From Laccaria trichodermophora (Eukaryota > Basidiomycota > Agaricomycetes > Agaricales > Hydnangiaceae), in contig JACTVC010000014.1 in NCBI GenBank assembly GCA_018417955.1, positions 1,054,001 through 1,118,000 of the forward strand: a stretch of 64,000 bases of DNA. Reading direction: 5' to 3'. Below, piece after piece: positions 36,067 through 47,484 of the stretch; positions within the stretch are counted from its first letter, which is position 1, and every line of letters begins with the position of its first letter. The notes below the pieces were generated by a model. The model did no database searches. It saw only the letters and a list, made by a program, of their open reading frames with translations, and was not told where the DNA came from. The position numbers were made by a program, and so were the translations under genes.

Positions 36067-38553
36067 TCAGCTCGCCGCCATCGACAGCGCAAGTTTCTTA
36101 AGGGGCGGGGTACCAGTGGCCTCGTCTTCCACATTACTTTCCGAGTCATCAGCCTTACGTTTTGTGCCACCAAGTTTTACTGGGGAGAGAGACGGCGACT
36201 TTGACGTTGTAGAACGAATAGGACCCGACGACGACAGCTCTGGAGTGGTACCACGGCTAGCATTAGCAATCTCAGTGCGCAAGCGTGCTGCTAAAGTGTT
36301 CGTTGATGTTAAGGCTTCTGCATGACACGTTGCATGATACACCTGACGACGAACTTGGATGTCAGGTCGAATCGACGATCGCGGAGAAGAGAGCACACGA
36401 ACCCGTTCATCCTTCATGACGGCGTTCTTCCAAACCCAGTCCTCGTCATCCTCCAGGAACTCCGACTTCAAGGTCTCCTTACAGATCGGACAAGATATAG
36501 GCTTAGCTTCATCACCAGAAGGAACAACAACATATTGGGCTCGCAGTTCAGCATCGCGCTTCGCATTCTCAGCATTAGCAGCAGCTTCAGCATTTAAGCG
36601 TAATCCATCTGCTCGACCCTTGCCTTTCATATCAGACGAGTCATGAATCCAATCCTACAGATCCGATGTTAGTTATTATTTCGTACGATAAATGATATAT
36701 TTAACTCACCTCAATTCCCGTGAACCAACTCCTGCTATGACCCCGACCAATGTTCTGATCAGCCTTACGATTCTGTCTAAAGTGCATATCTAGGTGATCG
36801 TTCATTTCCTTTTTCCCGGCTGGGGTACCTGAGAAGCGCACTCCGCATTGCTTGCATTGGGAAGTGAGTCGATGGTACAAAAAGTCTACAATCCGAGGCC
36901 GTGTCCTGAAGTGAAGCGTCAGCATACAGGGCAATCGGCAAGGTGCATTATTGACTGACCTTAAGATATCAGAGCTTGTGAGCTTGACTTTTTGAGCAAG
37001 GATAGCCGTTCTGTATTGACGTTTAGCTTCTCGACTGAGATCGATTGTTTCTGGGGTCGGAGAGCGTTTTTCATGCGAGGCGCCGGCGCCGCGAGGTGTC
37101 GAGTTGTTCGGTGTCGAACTGGAGGAAACAACGCCGGCCTTGACGAGTGATAGAAGCTTGTTGATGTCCTGGAGTGCTGGGACGCTGGGTGGCAACGTAG
37201 CCGGAAGACTTTCCGTCTTGATGTTGGAACCAGACGGGTGAGGTTGGTTCACTTGGTAAGGCGCAATTGGTGGCGTCGGCTGACTTGGACCTGCAAATGA
37301 TTGATTTTGCCACTGCAACGAAGGGGGTGGAACTACAGGGGCAGGAGGCGGTGGCGGTACTGTACTACGAATGAGACTGTGGAGCTGATTCAAAATCTGC
37401 TGAAGTTCCGTCTGGGAAACGCCAGTTTCCACCAACTTTCTCAACTGTAAGGAAGAGTTAGAGGTGTATGCAGGAGCGGATGGGAGGTGTCCCACCTGTT
37501 GCAGTATGGCGATGTGGTTTTGCGCATTTGGGTCGAATGGGTTGGCCTGATATGCACGCTCCTTTTGGCCGAGCGCAAACTGAAGTTCGCTGAGGACTTG
37601 GGCTCTCGTTATCTGACTGCCGTTCGACTAGACAAATATCATCAATTATGTTGATCACTTTACAGAAGCTAACAAAACTTACGTGGCCACTGCCACCATC
37701 ACCCCATATTCCCTGCTCGATAGAGAGCTGATGTTGTGCACCAAAAAGCTCAAATCGTGACGGAGAACCTGTACGCCAGGTCAAGACCATTTCTTCCATT
37801 TTTGCGCGGGTAGGTTCATCGACCTGGGAGTAAGTTTGAAGGAAGAGTGAGACGACGAAGGGCGCAAAGATACGGGCGTATGGTTCAAAGAAGTTTTTTG
37901 AGATGGCATCGAGGAGATAAAAGGCAGGCAGCTTCGCCCAGGAAGGTACCTGAGAAAGAGAACCAAAAATAGAAATGATTAGTCATCAATCCACGGAACG
38001 GGAAGATAATCAAAAAAATGAGTCGAGGATCGCAGAGAAGGTCGGTCGACGCAGGCGACGACGGGCAACTCAGACAGTCTTTGTGCTCAGGTGTACAAAG
38101 GACTACATATACATGGTATACAAAAGACAAACGGCTAAGCCAGAGATCCCCGTTGTACCCCTTGATCCAGCGGATACGAGTAAAGAGAATAATCGCCAAT
38201 GAATCAACACTCACCCGTCGAATATGTCCTTCAATGAGTTCCGCCACGGTGTCTGCATAACGAGAATAGTCTTGAGCGAGAAGCGATAGCTCCTGGATGA
38301 TGGGCCTAGAGTTGACCGTCAGCTGGGAAAGGCGGCTGGCAAACTCTCTGCGAAACGCGATGGGGTCAAGGAAAACGGGTGCGGGAGGCTGGTGATACTG
38401 GTACTGGTACTGAGGATAACCAGATGGCATCATGGGAGGAGGAAGCGGGGCAGGAAAACTGGGACCGCTGTAAGATGGCTGTCCGTACATAGTCTGAGTG
38501 TACACGGAAGACATCGGACACTGTGTGGAACCGAACGATGCTAAAGATGTCAA
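36067..38553 (-). CDS. PCF11: Pcf11, mRNA cleavage and polyadenylation factor
   Basis: Scaffold of cleavage factor IA that binds the RNA polymerase II C-terminal domain and drives 3'-end cleavage and termination. The N-terminus is Pro/Tyr-rich; the CID domain follows (FRREFASRLSQLTVNSRPII, SWAKLPAFYLLDAISKNFFE, YARIFAPFVVSLFLQTY). A Pro/Gln-rich middle holds the linker. The C-terminus has two zinc-binding parts: CKQCGVRFSGTPAGKKEMND...H with IGRGHSRSWFTGIE, and CPICKETLKSEFLEDDEDWV...YHATCHAEA, the fold that contacts Clp1. It ends at 36067 (KLALSMAAS). The start at 38553 or 38514 (MSSVYTQTMYGQ) cannot be decided. It shares a 270-base divergent promoter with the ING gene. Confidence 0.9.
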
Positions 38554-38824
38554 CGATCTTACGCAGAAACGACAAAACCAGCGGCGGACGATGAGGGCAG
38601 TTGAGGAGCTGTATATTCACACGTTGTGGAATGAACGAAGAAACAATGACTATGCCACCTCTCAATTTCCGCTTAAATAAGCTTGGCACGTGCCACTGCG
38701 GCGGCCCGCGTTTGCCGGAAGTGAAAGGTCTGGTGACCTCTGCTCAGGCTGGCGCTAAAACACAGTACTGCTGCTTCGTTAGCCCCCGTCGCCATCCTCA
38801 ACGACGAGCCCGTCATCGCCTATC
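38554..38824. promoter_or_regulatory. Divergent promoter, PCF11 / ING gene
   Basis: Only about 270 bases between start codons. Contains GGCACGTGCC at about 38690, a perfect palindrome with a CACGTG E-box core, a candidate shared regulatory site. Confidence 0.45.
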
Positions 38825-40363
38825 ATGGTTCCCCCAAGATCACAGGCCGCCGACCCCTCCGCCCAACTGACGACGGCCCACTCACTGGCCTTGTTAACAG
38901 AGTACACACATACCCTCGACTCTTTACCCCTCGACCTTTCTCGAAATTTTGCCGACCTGAGAGAGCTCGATGCAGTTCTCTCTTCCTCCATGATCTCAAT
39001 AACATCAAAAATACGTGCCCTCACTCTCATGATTGAGCAGGGTGTGGCGCCAAAAGAAGACCGGTTATGGCTTTTGACTGAGATAGCAGAAGAGGCCAAC
39101 CGCCTGAAGCTGGGAGGCGAGGATAAGATTCGTGTTGCATGTCAAGCGGCCGACAATCTCAAAGCCCACTCCAATCATCTTCGAGCATTATCCGAGCACC
39201 TGCCTGGCTTCGATGCTTCGGTTTTGACCAGGAAAACTGTGTACCCTCACGTTGCAGTGCGTTCTTTCATGCCAGTCGCTTCATTGGAACCAGGACGGAG
39301 GCGCCGTGGCGGGTTTGGTTCGCTGTTGGTCACATCCAACCCAGACCCCAGTCCCGCCAAAAGGAAACGGGTCGCAAAGGACGAGGAAATTGATGTGATG
39401 AAGTCACCCAAAAAAGACCGAGTGGGCGAGAACAATGCTCGAGGACGCACTAATGGCAGAGCTAAAAAGTTTGTGGAACACAACGCTATTCCATTCCAGC
39501 ATGCACTAACGTACTTCCATCTAGAACCGAACGTGGCCCCTCACCCTCCGAATCTCTCGTGTCCGTTACATCCCATCTCCCATCGCAGGTTACCCACAAC
39601 GCCCGTGGAGGAAGTCACAACGCCACACGGAGCAATAACGCCGCGTCCGCAACTAATAAACGCGCTGCCCGTAACGTTAATTCCAACCGGAACCCCACAC
39701 CCCTCGCCATTGAGCAATACCCCTCCCCACATGAGGCCAGTTCCAGACGAGATGCATACAACGCCGTGCCCTCCTCTTCCTCCCACCCCTCCCTACCACT
39801 GCCCTACCAATCACAAGCCGCGCCGAACGAGCCTGCGAATGGTGGTCACCATTCACATGTCATCAACGCGTATGATATGCATCACGCGGCAATAGTGAAT
39901 CATCACCAAGACTGGCAAATACCGCACCCCCAGCAGCTTGAAGGGCCTGGGATGCCCGTTGGGCGGAGCACGTCTATTCATTCCGCAGCTACCAATGTTC
40001 CGAACATTCCTCCAGGGCCGGCAGTGGGCACAGACGGTGCAGCAACGGAGGGTGGGGATGCTGATGCGGATAATGATGATGGCAGGACGTACTGCTTCTG
40101 TGATGGAGTTAGCTATGGCGAGATGATTGCTTGCGATGATGGGAATTGTGAGAGGGAATGGGTAAGTTCTATTCCCTTTGCTTTTCTCAAAGACACAGTC
40201 AAACGACATCTGCCAACAGTTTCATCTCGCGTGCATTGGCTTGGCTGTACCGCCTGAAGGCCGTTGGTTCTGTGAAACCTGCAAAAACAAACGAAACACG
40301 AAGAGGTCAGGCCGAGGAGGCAAACGCAGACCAGCGGGCGGAAGGTCTGCAAAAGGAGCATAA
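38825..40363 (+). CDS. ING-family PHD-finger chromatin protein
   Basis: Subunit of histone acetyltransferase or deacetylase complexes that reads H3K4 trimethylation. Three exons (38825-39468, 39525-40161, 40220-40363) give 474 residues. The N-terminal ING helices read YTHTLDSLPLDLSRNFADLR with the downstream ELDAVLSS; the C-terminal PHD finger is YCFCDGVSYGEMIACDDGNC, EREWFHLACIGL and GRWFCETCKNK, with the Cys4-His-Cys3 ligands and the aromatic residues that grip methyl-lysine. The tail is basic (KRSGRGGKRRPAGG). The long middle is low-complexity. Related to yeast Yng1, Yng2 or Pho23; which one is not clear. Confidence 0.9.
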
Positions 40364-40590
40364 TCGTCGAGTATTCACTATTTTACATATGACAAGACTT
40401 GTTCTAGCATCTTCACTCATAACTCTGTATTCCCTACTCACCATGAAAGAAAAAACGTTGGACATCGCCCTTCATGCGAACAGTTCGTATCTTCCTTAGG
40501 TGAAATTTTGAAAAGAAAATCGAATAGAAAAGCTCAGCTAGTACTAAGTACCGAGGATATATACTGTAGATGCGAAGAAGGACAGTCCCT

Positions 40591-42843
40591 TCAGCGTCGT
40601 TTTGAACCTCGATCATCAAGCCCAGGCGAGCTCCTCCGCTTCCTAACATGACAAACTTCAGTTGATTCGCGCTATACTCGAAGATGAGATGCAAAACTCA
40701 CCGACTGGAACTGCGTTCCTCAGGCTCACCACTAGGTGTCCGCCTACTTTCTTTACCACCTCCATAATCCAGGCCATCCACAGCTGGTGCATTACCATCT
40801 CGATCCTTGTACTTGTTTTGATTACGAGGTCCGGTGGGCACTCCAGGTGGGAGTGGAGAGGCAGGTCGCACAGGTACTGGTGGAGGAGCTGAAAACGCAT
40901 CCCAATTGTTTAGACATAGATAAGATTAAAATTAAAATACACACCATCCGCATATCCTCCCCGACCACGACCTCTTCCGGGGAAGCCTCTTCCCCGCAAG
41001 CCTGGAACACCCCGACCTCGGAATGGTATTTGTGCGGCACCACGTCCTGCACCAGGTGCTGGTGTAACGGTTTGCGATCCTTGCATGGTGGGATACAACT
41101 CTTGCACCATTGTGTTTTGTTCCTGCAAGTCATGATAAGAACATAGATATTCTCAAGCACAGAGTAGAAGACATGGACATACCTGCATCCCATATTCCCC
41201 ACCTATGCCCATATTCATCATACCACCCGTAGCAGCTCCAGCATTGAACCCGTCCTGCATCATACTCACCGCTCCAGCCCCTTGTTCTGGAGTCCCACTT
41301 CCTTGTATGATGCCAACGCCTTGTTGTTGCCCTTGCCCGCCATCCTGCATCATACCCTGCATCATCGCCCCACCCATGCTCATGTCGCCATTCATGCCCA
41401 TGCTCATTGGGCCCATCATACCAGACATGTCCATCATCACCCCCGGCCCCATCATCCCAGGTCCTGCACCGTTCATCATCGTCGTAGCGCCCGTCATCAC
41501 CATCGTTCGCACCTCTGGCGGAAGTGCGGTCAGCTGGTCTTCTGGCATGCCAGCAAAGTTCTGTGTGGCGTTTGCAGTTAGTGAACTCTTCAGTCAAAAA
41601 ATGTTGCGAGAAACTCACGATAACATTAGTCTTCAGCACGTTGGCCAATTCCCCTAGGTCGCGCCGGCGGTAACAGTACGCCTCCCATGAGATCTCGTCA
41701 AAGCCATAGTTGAACCAATCGCTGATGTCCGACCCAGGTCGACGCCATGGCTTGTCTGCCATTGCGTTCAGGTCGACCTCAAGGATTGACCGTCCGTCAA
41801 ACACGCCCGTAGCTGTGGGGTCAATTACAGGATGGGAGGGTGGTGCTGTTACAGGAGGCAACGTCGAGGGGTCAACCCCATCATCTTGAACAGTAGCAGG
41901 TTCAGAGGACGGCTGAGCGGTCGAAGCAAGAATCGCACTGGGTGCGGTCAAACTGCCAGATGATAGAGGTGCGGCGTTAAGTTGTGGTGCTGATGCGGAG
42001 GGTGTAGTAAATGATGCGTTTGGAGTGACACCACCTCGCTGTATTGGAGTATATTCCGTTGTCAGTGAAGGTTGGGGTTGGGGGGCTACGTTTGAGGAAT
42101 CATCAAAAAGATATTTTGCAAGAGTAATTTAGAAACGAACCCTTGGGTTGAGTAGGCGGTATTGTCGCGCTAGTAGACCGATTTGCTGCCGGTCTCCCTG
42201 AACCTTGCCTAGAAATGCGCGTTAATTGGCAAAGACATACGAAGTCCAAAGTTATACCGAAAGTCGAGTGACCGATTCGGCACGTCCATCACGAATTCGA
42301 TGTCCTAAAAAGTTTGTTAAACCAACCACTTCCCATGTTAATGTTGGAAACGTCACCCACTTCTTCTTCGCTGTCCTCCATTTCCTCGCCCTCATCGTCG
42401 TTTTCCTCTTGAGCGTGCTGTCCCTCAAAATCTCCTGCTGCCTGTTCTGCTTGTTCTTCAAGGAATGCAACCGAAAGCCCATTTGATGATTGCGGGGTGT
42501 CGAGTGGTATGCTAGAAAAAGTATCGGTCGCGTTCAATGTTGTGCGCATGCACTGTGATTGACGAAGACTCACGGCTTGGGTGCTAATTCACGCACAAAG
42601 CAGAGGAAGTGTCAAAATCATGTTATTGGGCAAGAAGAATAGTAAAATGACAGAGAGAAAGCGCCTCTTTTTTGCAAATAAAACCATCGAGCCAACACGA
42701 AATGAGTTCCAACTGAAGTCTTACCAGCAGTTGATGGTCGACTGTTTAGCTCTGAAGGACCACCATATAAGAAATCGTCGTCGTCGTCCCTGTCAAGTAG
42801 ACCCGTCAGATATCGTCAACGGCAAGCATTGTTCCACCAACAT
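40591..42843 (-). CDS. FIP1: Fip1, polyadenylation factor subunit
   Basis: Part of the cleavage and polyadenylation factor; tethers poly(A) polymerase to the complex. The N-terminus has DDDDDFLYGGPSE, a Fip1 feature. An acidic exon follows (EMEDSEEEVGD). The Fip1 motif itself is at 41780-41660: ILEVDLNAMADKPWRRPGSD, ISDWFNYGFDEISWEAYC. After it come a Met/Gly-rich stretch (41530-41210) and an RGG-type region (RGRGVPGLRGRGFPGRGRGR), then SSSRRKRRSSPG and the stop at 40591. Exact start uncertain: ATG at 42843 joined by a short intron, or at 42829. It converges with the ING gene and lies near PCF11, another 3'-end factor. Confidence 0.88.
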
Positions 42844-43159
42844 TCTTCCCGCTGGATGTGCTATGTAGTCGAATATAAAAGAGAAATACTGCCAAAGTGA
42901 CAGAACGTTGTGACACCCAGTTAGCGCCCTGTCACACCCTTTCTCCGTTTCCGCCAAATTCGAGTAAGGCTGGTACTACTTACCACTATCACAATTATCA
43001 ATCCTTCGTCAAAAGAAACTATCATTCCGAATTGGAATAGCTTGGTTAACATCATTTGGGTTTGTACGTTCTCAGACTGTCAACTTCGCATCCCTGTTGG
43101 TTTATATATTCTTGCAGAGTGTGGTGGTTTTCTTGCCGCACTTTCGAATTCAGATCGCA
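42844..43159. promoter_or_regulatory. Divergent promoter, FIP1 / F-box gene
   Basis: About 316 bases between start codons. The right half may contain a 5'-UTR intron (GTACGTTCT near 43068 and TTGCAG near 43117). No TATA box defended. Confidence 0.35.
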
Positions 43160-44509
43160 ATGGCTAATACCCTTGAAAATAATTTGGAAACTGAAAACGA
43201 CTCCGAAGCCTTGAAGACCTCCTCACTGGATGGTCAGAAGGCAGCTCTGGCCAACGAACTACCGCCAGAACTCCTCGTGCACATCTTCGAAATGGCACAA
43301 GACATGTTCTTTCCATTGGAGCAATATTTGTCCTGGCGTTTTCCTTTCGTTCTTGGGAAGGTGTCGCGCTATTGGCGCCAAGTCGCCTACGGGGCACCTA
43401 CACTTTGGTCGCATGTGGATGTCTCGCCTCACAGACATTTGGACGGTTTGCAGGTCTACCTTGACAGATCCAAAGACTACCCCATTAATCTTGATATCAA
43501 CTTTACCCGGAATCTACGCCAGAGAGGCGTTAGCGAGCTCATACGTATCTTACGACCCCATTACCGACATTGCCGTTCCATCAGAGTCATGGCTGAAGAT
43601 TCTTACGAACTCACCACGGAGATTTTGAGCATCCTTGACTCGGGCCATTATCCCATGCTAAGGCACATCTGTGTTGAGGGTTTTTATATGAGCCTGTTGC
43701 AACCGTTCGCAATTGTAGTTGACGCCGTTAACCTGACGAGTGTACGCTTAAGAGGTTTGGGTTTGACGCATTGCCGCCCTCCTCTTACTGCCGTGACCCA
43801 GCTTCATCTGGCGGTCTCATCTCACCCGATTCCCTACGCTGACTTCTCCACCATGTTACGGTCCTGCCGATCCTTGGTCACGTTATGTGTCTACGACGAT
43901 TTCATTGACGAATTGCCTACCGATCTCCATGACACCTATAATCTGCCATTCCTCCGCTACCTACGCATCTTTGGAGAAATGCTACAAGTTTCTGAACTTC
44001 TACTTTCTGTACATGCCCCGGATTTGGAGGAACTAACCATCGTTCCAATTGTTGGCGGCGACCTCACCAAACTTGGGCGGGAAACTGCTAACGTTCCCCG
44101 ATTTCCGGCGTTGAAATCACTCACCCTTGCTCCTCGTCACAACATCGGTGCGGTCTTGACGACTGTAGCCGCTTGCTTCCCAGGGATTAAGTTGCTTATC
44201 CTTCCCAATTTCAATATACTTTTTTCTTTTGTACGGTCTGTCAAAACGATGGACTCTCGGCCATTTTGGCCTGAGCTCGATGGTCTCGCTGTCCGTGACA
44301 TTAATGATCAAGATGTATTATATGAGTTTATCCAGGACCGGAAACGTTTGGGTGTGCCCTTGCACTCGCTGTACTTGGATCCCTTGTCGCTATCAAGGAT
44401 GACCCGAATGGACTGGTTGAAGGATCAATTGTCGGTGGTGGAGGCAGATCTTTGGAAGACACAATGTGATGACAGTCTTTATACAGATGAGGAAACCCGT
44501 TTTCTCTGA
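43160..44509 (+). CDS. F-box protein with leucine-rich tail
   Basis: Single-exon frame; the ATG at 43160 (MANTLENNLETEND) starts 21 codons into a longer open frame. The F-box is at about residues 32-75: LANELPPELLVHIFEMA, then FVLGKVSRYWRQVAYGAPTL, followed by WSHVDV, the usual sequence of mushroom F-box proteins. The remaining ~370 residues are irregular leucine-rich repeats. Probable SCF ubiquitin-ligase adaptor, substrate unknown. No membrane segment. Not a close relative of the tandem pair at 48.6-52.4 kb, judged by sequence outside the F-box. Confidence 0.82.
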   Translation: MANTLENNLETENDSEALKTSSLDGQKAALANELPPELLVHIFEMAQDMFFPLEQYLSWRFPFVLGKVSRYWRQVAYGAPTLWSHVDVSPHRHLDGLQVYLDRSKDYPINLDINFTRNLRQRGVSELIRILRPHYRHCRSIRVMAEDSYELTTEILSILDSGHYPMLRHICVEGFYMSLLQPFAIVVDAVNLTSVRLRGLGLTHCRPPLTAVTQLHLAVSSHPIPYADFSTMLRSCRSLVTLCVYDDFIDELPTDLHDTYNLPFLRYLRIFGEMLQVSELLLSVHAPDLEELTIVPIVGGDLTKLGRETANVPRFPALKSLTLAPRHNIGAVLTTVAACFPGIKLLILPNFNILFSFVRSVKTMDSRPFWPELDGLAVRDINDQDVLYEFIQDRKRLGVPLHSLYLDPLSLSRMTRMDWLKDQLSVVEADLWKTQCDDSLYTDEETRFL

Positions 44510-45156
44510 GCGGCGTGATGGGCAATGATGCCTCTTGGTACCAGTATCTTTTGATGTGAGTCAGCTCATCTTCACCTTACAACTCTGCATTGAAATATTG
44601 TTTTAGACCCCGCAGCTCGTTTGGCCCGAGGATTCAAAGCCCACTCGTTCCGTCCTCCTTGAAATGCACCACCTCTTACTCTCTTGATGTAGCCCAAATC
44701 CACCTCTGACGATCTATCAAATGATGAGGCTATAGTCAGCATGGATCTGGCTGGCTCTAGAGATGGCGTGTTTTCATAGGCGGCAATACAAGTTCTTGCG
44801 GGCTATTGGTCCTGCTTTCAGTCTTTTGGACAACACATACTTACTATTTGCCAAGAGCAATGTGTTCTATCATATTTAGCCGGAATGTACTTTTGACTGT
44901 TACTTACTCCCAGGCGAAAAGCTCATTCGATGTAGCCTCGAGCTTTCTCAGCGAACGGCTCAAGACTGTACTCAATCGCGTGTGCAAAAGACGACTTGGG
45001 ATGGAGTTAAGGCATTCGACAAGCTTCTGGAGTCTAAGGGAGCTCTTCAAGGCATTGCAGGCAGATTTCTCGGTCGTCGAAATCACTTCGCTTTAGAATA
45101 GGATATCAGCTGATGTTGAAGAGTTTAGATTGTCGAAAATGTGGTCTATAAGTGTA
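44510..45156. other. Region without a supported gene
   Basis: Flank between a plus-strand F-box gene and the 3' end of the ribosomal protein gene. Open frames of about 60-95 codons on either strand (44806-45096) show no motif. Confidence 0.4.
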
Positions 45157-46020
45157 TTAGGCAGAAGAGTCTTTCTCGGAGCCTTCCAAACTTCTCTTTA
45201 ATCCTTCCAATGTTCTCGCCAACTTTCCTCCACTTGCTTCACTTAGGACAGCTGCGAGCTGCGAAGCAGGTGCGCTCAACAGTCCCACAATCTGCGCCCT
45301 CAAAGTATCCAATGTCGGCAGAGTTGACACGACCTTCACGTTATCCGGGAGGAACACCCGACCTTCAATGAGCGCCCCCATCAACTTGAGCTCGGGCACC
45401 CGAACCTGTCTCACGCGCTTCATCCTCCTCCCTGGCTGCGCTGGATCGGCGTTTTTCGCCGCAAGCTCCTGCTTTATTTCATCCTCCGTTTTCGGTGGCC
45501 GAGGGGGAACACTGCGGTCCATGGCTCGGAGAATGGCGGCCATTTGCGGAGGGTCAAGGGAGGTAAGCGAGAGGACGGCGAAACCCCCGTTTTGGCCGTT
45601 GATCATTCGCTCGACCTCTTGGAGGTTAATGTCGGGCAGGTCCCTAAGTGCTGCACCAAATATGCTTGTCCGCACGACGGTCAGCGTTGGCTGGACGGGG
45701 TTGGTAGGTATGGCGGATGGACCTGGGGCAGCAAGTGATGGCTTGAATTTCTGCGAAGCAGTCGAGATGTCAAGGCGGAGTTTCTTTAATCGTTGCGCCG
45801 TGAAATCATTGTGGTGGAGGATAAGGAGAGGGGCAGTAGAGCTGGCTTGCAGTAGACGTGAATACCAGTTATATTGAAAGGCCTTCTTGTCTTTAAAGAC
45901 GCGTGGCAGGCGCTTTCCTGGCATAAGTTTTGGAGGCTCAACCGAGATGGCATAGCTGCGCAATGAAGAGGGTATTCGTGGTGTCGACCAGGACAGTGAA
46001 CCACGCGCACATGAGAGCAT
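45157..46020 (-). CDS. Mitochondrial large-subunit ribosomal protein uL10m
   Basis: Member of the L10 stalk of the mitochondrial ribosome. The N-terminus MLSCARGSLSWSTPRIPSSL is a basic/hydroxylated mitochondrial presequence. The body has LILHHNDFTAQRLKKLRLDI and VVRTSIFGAALRDL, the L10 family motif where the protein meets rRNA, and ends with an Ala/Leu-rich segment (LSAPASQLAAVLSEASGG), the stalk helix. 287 residues in one exon, normal for the fungal protein. The 46020 ATG is the only one that starts the presequence. The Bmt5-like gene ends 83 bases upstream on the same strand. Confidence 0.82.
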   Translation of the reverse strand: MLSCARGSLSWSTPRIPSSLRSYAISVEPPKLMPGKRLPRVFKDKKAFQYNWYSRLLQASSTAPLLILHHNDFTAQRLKKLRLDISTASQKFKPSLAAPGPSAIPTNPVQPTLTVVRTSIFGAALRDLPDINLQEVERMINGQNGGFAVLSLTSLDPPQMAAILRAMDRSVPPRPPKTEDEIKQELAAKNADPAQPGRRMKRVRQVRVPELKLMGALIEGRVFLPDNVKVVSTLPTLDTLRAQIVGLLSAPASQLAAVLSEASGGKLARTLEGLKRSLEGSEKDSSA

Positions 46021-46103
46021 TTTGACGACTTGTAAGAATCAATGTCACCAACTCGATTTTTCTGTACTCGGAGGCTCTTGGACAACAACTACAAACAACG
46101 CGT

Positions 46104-47277
46104 TCAAAGAAAGAACTCCCAAGTTCGGTCTTCTCCTCCCTCCCCGGTTTTTCCAGTTCCATGAACCCTTTCACCTTTCGTCATTCTATGCTCATACCCC
46201 TTCCATGCCTCCCTGTGAAACTGGAACGATCTGAGAAGAGTGTAGCGAGGGTTTGGAGGTGTACTGCCCGTTGGGGGTGGTGGCTTCTTTGCTAATCGTG
46301 GAACGTCCCTATGACAGAGTCAGTAAAGTAGAGGCTAGTATGTTACAAAGACGACGCGTACCATTGCGTGTACGGAACCACATTGCGGAGAGTGATGAGT
46401 ACTGTGCCTCGCGTTGGTATTGATTCGTCTGGTACGAAGAATGCAAACTCTTCGCTATCATCTTGCGCAATTTCCTCTGCAGGTGCGGCCATGTCTTCAT
46501 CGTCATCTTCATCTTCGTCATCTCCTGTCCTCTTCTTCTTTTTTCCCGATGTTGAGGATGGAGCCTCTCCTACAGTGAGCATCTTTTCTGCCGACCGCAA
46601 GAAACCCAAGATAAGCATCTGGTTAGACAAAATGTTCCTATCCTGATCGGTTATGCCCTTTCCTTGACATATCATCAAACCCGACCAAAAATTCAAGATG
46701 AAATATTGCGCTCACCGGCATGGGGGAAGTTCCAAACTATCCGATCCCATTTTTTCCCCTTTAACGCTGAGTGTTTCTCCAATTTTGTCCCGTCAACCCC
46801 AAACAAGACATGAACACCCCTTTCCTTTATTTTTGCGACGATATGCTCCGCCTCTGGGTACTTTGCGTAGCACTCCTCCTCGGTATCAAAAGCTGTGGCA
46901 GTTATGTTGGCGGGAGGCAACGATTGGAGTTCCGTCGGAGGATCTTCGATCAGAGAACGCGCGAATGAGAAATTGCCCTCGCCAATGAGCAGAATCTTGT
47001 CTGTGGCTCGGAACGGAATAGTTGGTCGGCGAGTGGTAGATTTTGAGGCAATTTTGACTGTGGATTTCGCTTTTCCTTTCCCCTTGTTATTTGCATCGAG
47101 AGAGATAGAAGATGCAGATGCAGCCGAAGTTTGTATGTTTTTGCCTCCACTTCGTCCAGCCTGTTTCCGCGCCTTCTGCTCCGTGACATGGGCCGCATGC
47201 GATATCTTCGCTTTCGCTTTCATCCTCGACTGTTGAGACTGGAGGGCGGATTTGAGGTTCTTTGAAGATTTCCCCAT
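46104..47277 (-). CDS. Bmt5-like rRNA (uridine-N3) methyltransferase
   Basis: Modifies 25S rRNA, adding a methyl group at N3 of a uridine during nucleolar ribosome assembly. The first 75 residues are basic (GKSSKNLKSALQSQQSRMKA), then the Rossmann-type domain (DUF2431): DKILLIGEGNFSFARSL is the S-adenosylmethionine site, followed by ATAFDTEEECYAKYPEAE, GVDGTKLEKH and WDRIVWNFPHAGKGI over a splice. QDRNILSNQMLILGFLRSAE and TVLITLRN come next, with an inserted Lys/Asp-rich acidic loop (GKKKKRTGDDEDEDDDED). The last exon (RYTLLRSFQFHREAWKGYEH) is family-typical. Three exons; it shares a 207-base divergent promoter with the RAMP4 gene. Confidence 0.85.
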
Positions 47278-47484
47278 TTTGTGTGGTTAGGCGTCTTAGG
47301 CCTAAGTATGGTTGGAAGGGTGCAACGGCAAAGAAAAGCCAATTCCGAGCCTGATCACGATGAGGTAACCACTTCCTCTGCCACGTTATCATTACTCATT
47401 CATCCACGTCTCTGTCTTTCTCCACCCTCTGCGTATTCCCAGAAACTCTTACACTCTTTCATATTTCGCGTATAATCTTCAAAA
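47278..47484. promoter_or_regulatory. Divergent promoter, Bmt5-like / RAMP4
   Basis: 207 bases between start codons. TCTTTCTCCACCCTCT (about 47412-47427) is a pyrimidine tract on the RAMP4 side. No TATA box. Confidence 0.35.

Noticed and set aside
41205..41657. Plus-strand frame rich in Pro/Ile/Met (150 codons)
   Set aside because: Antisense shadow of the Met/Gly-rich part of Fip1; no start context, introns or motif.
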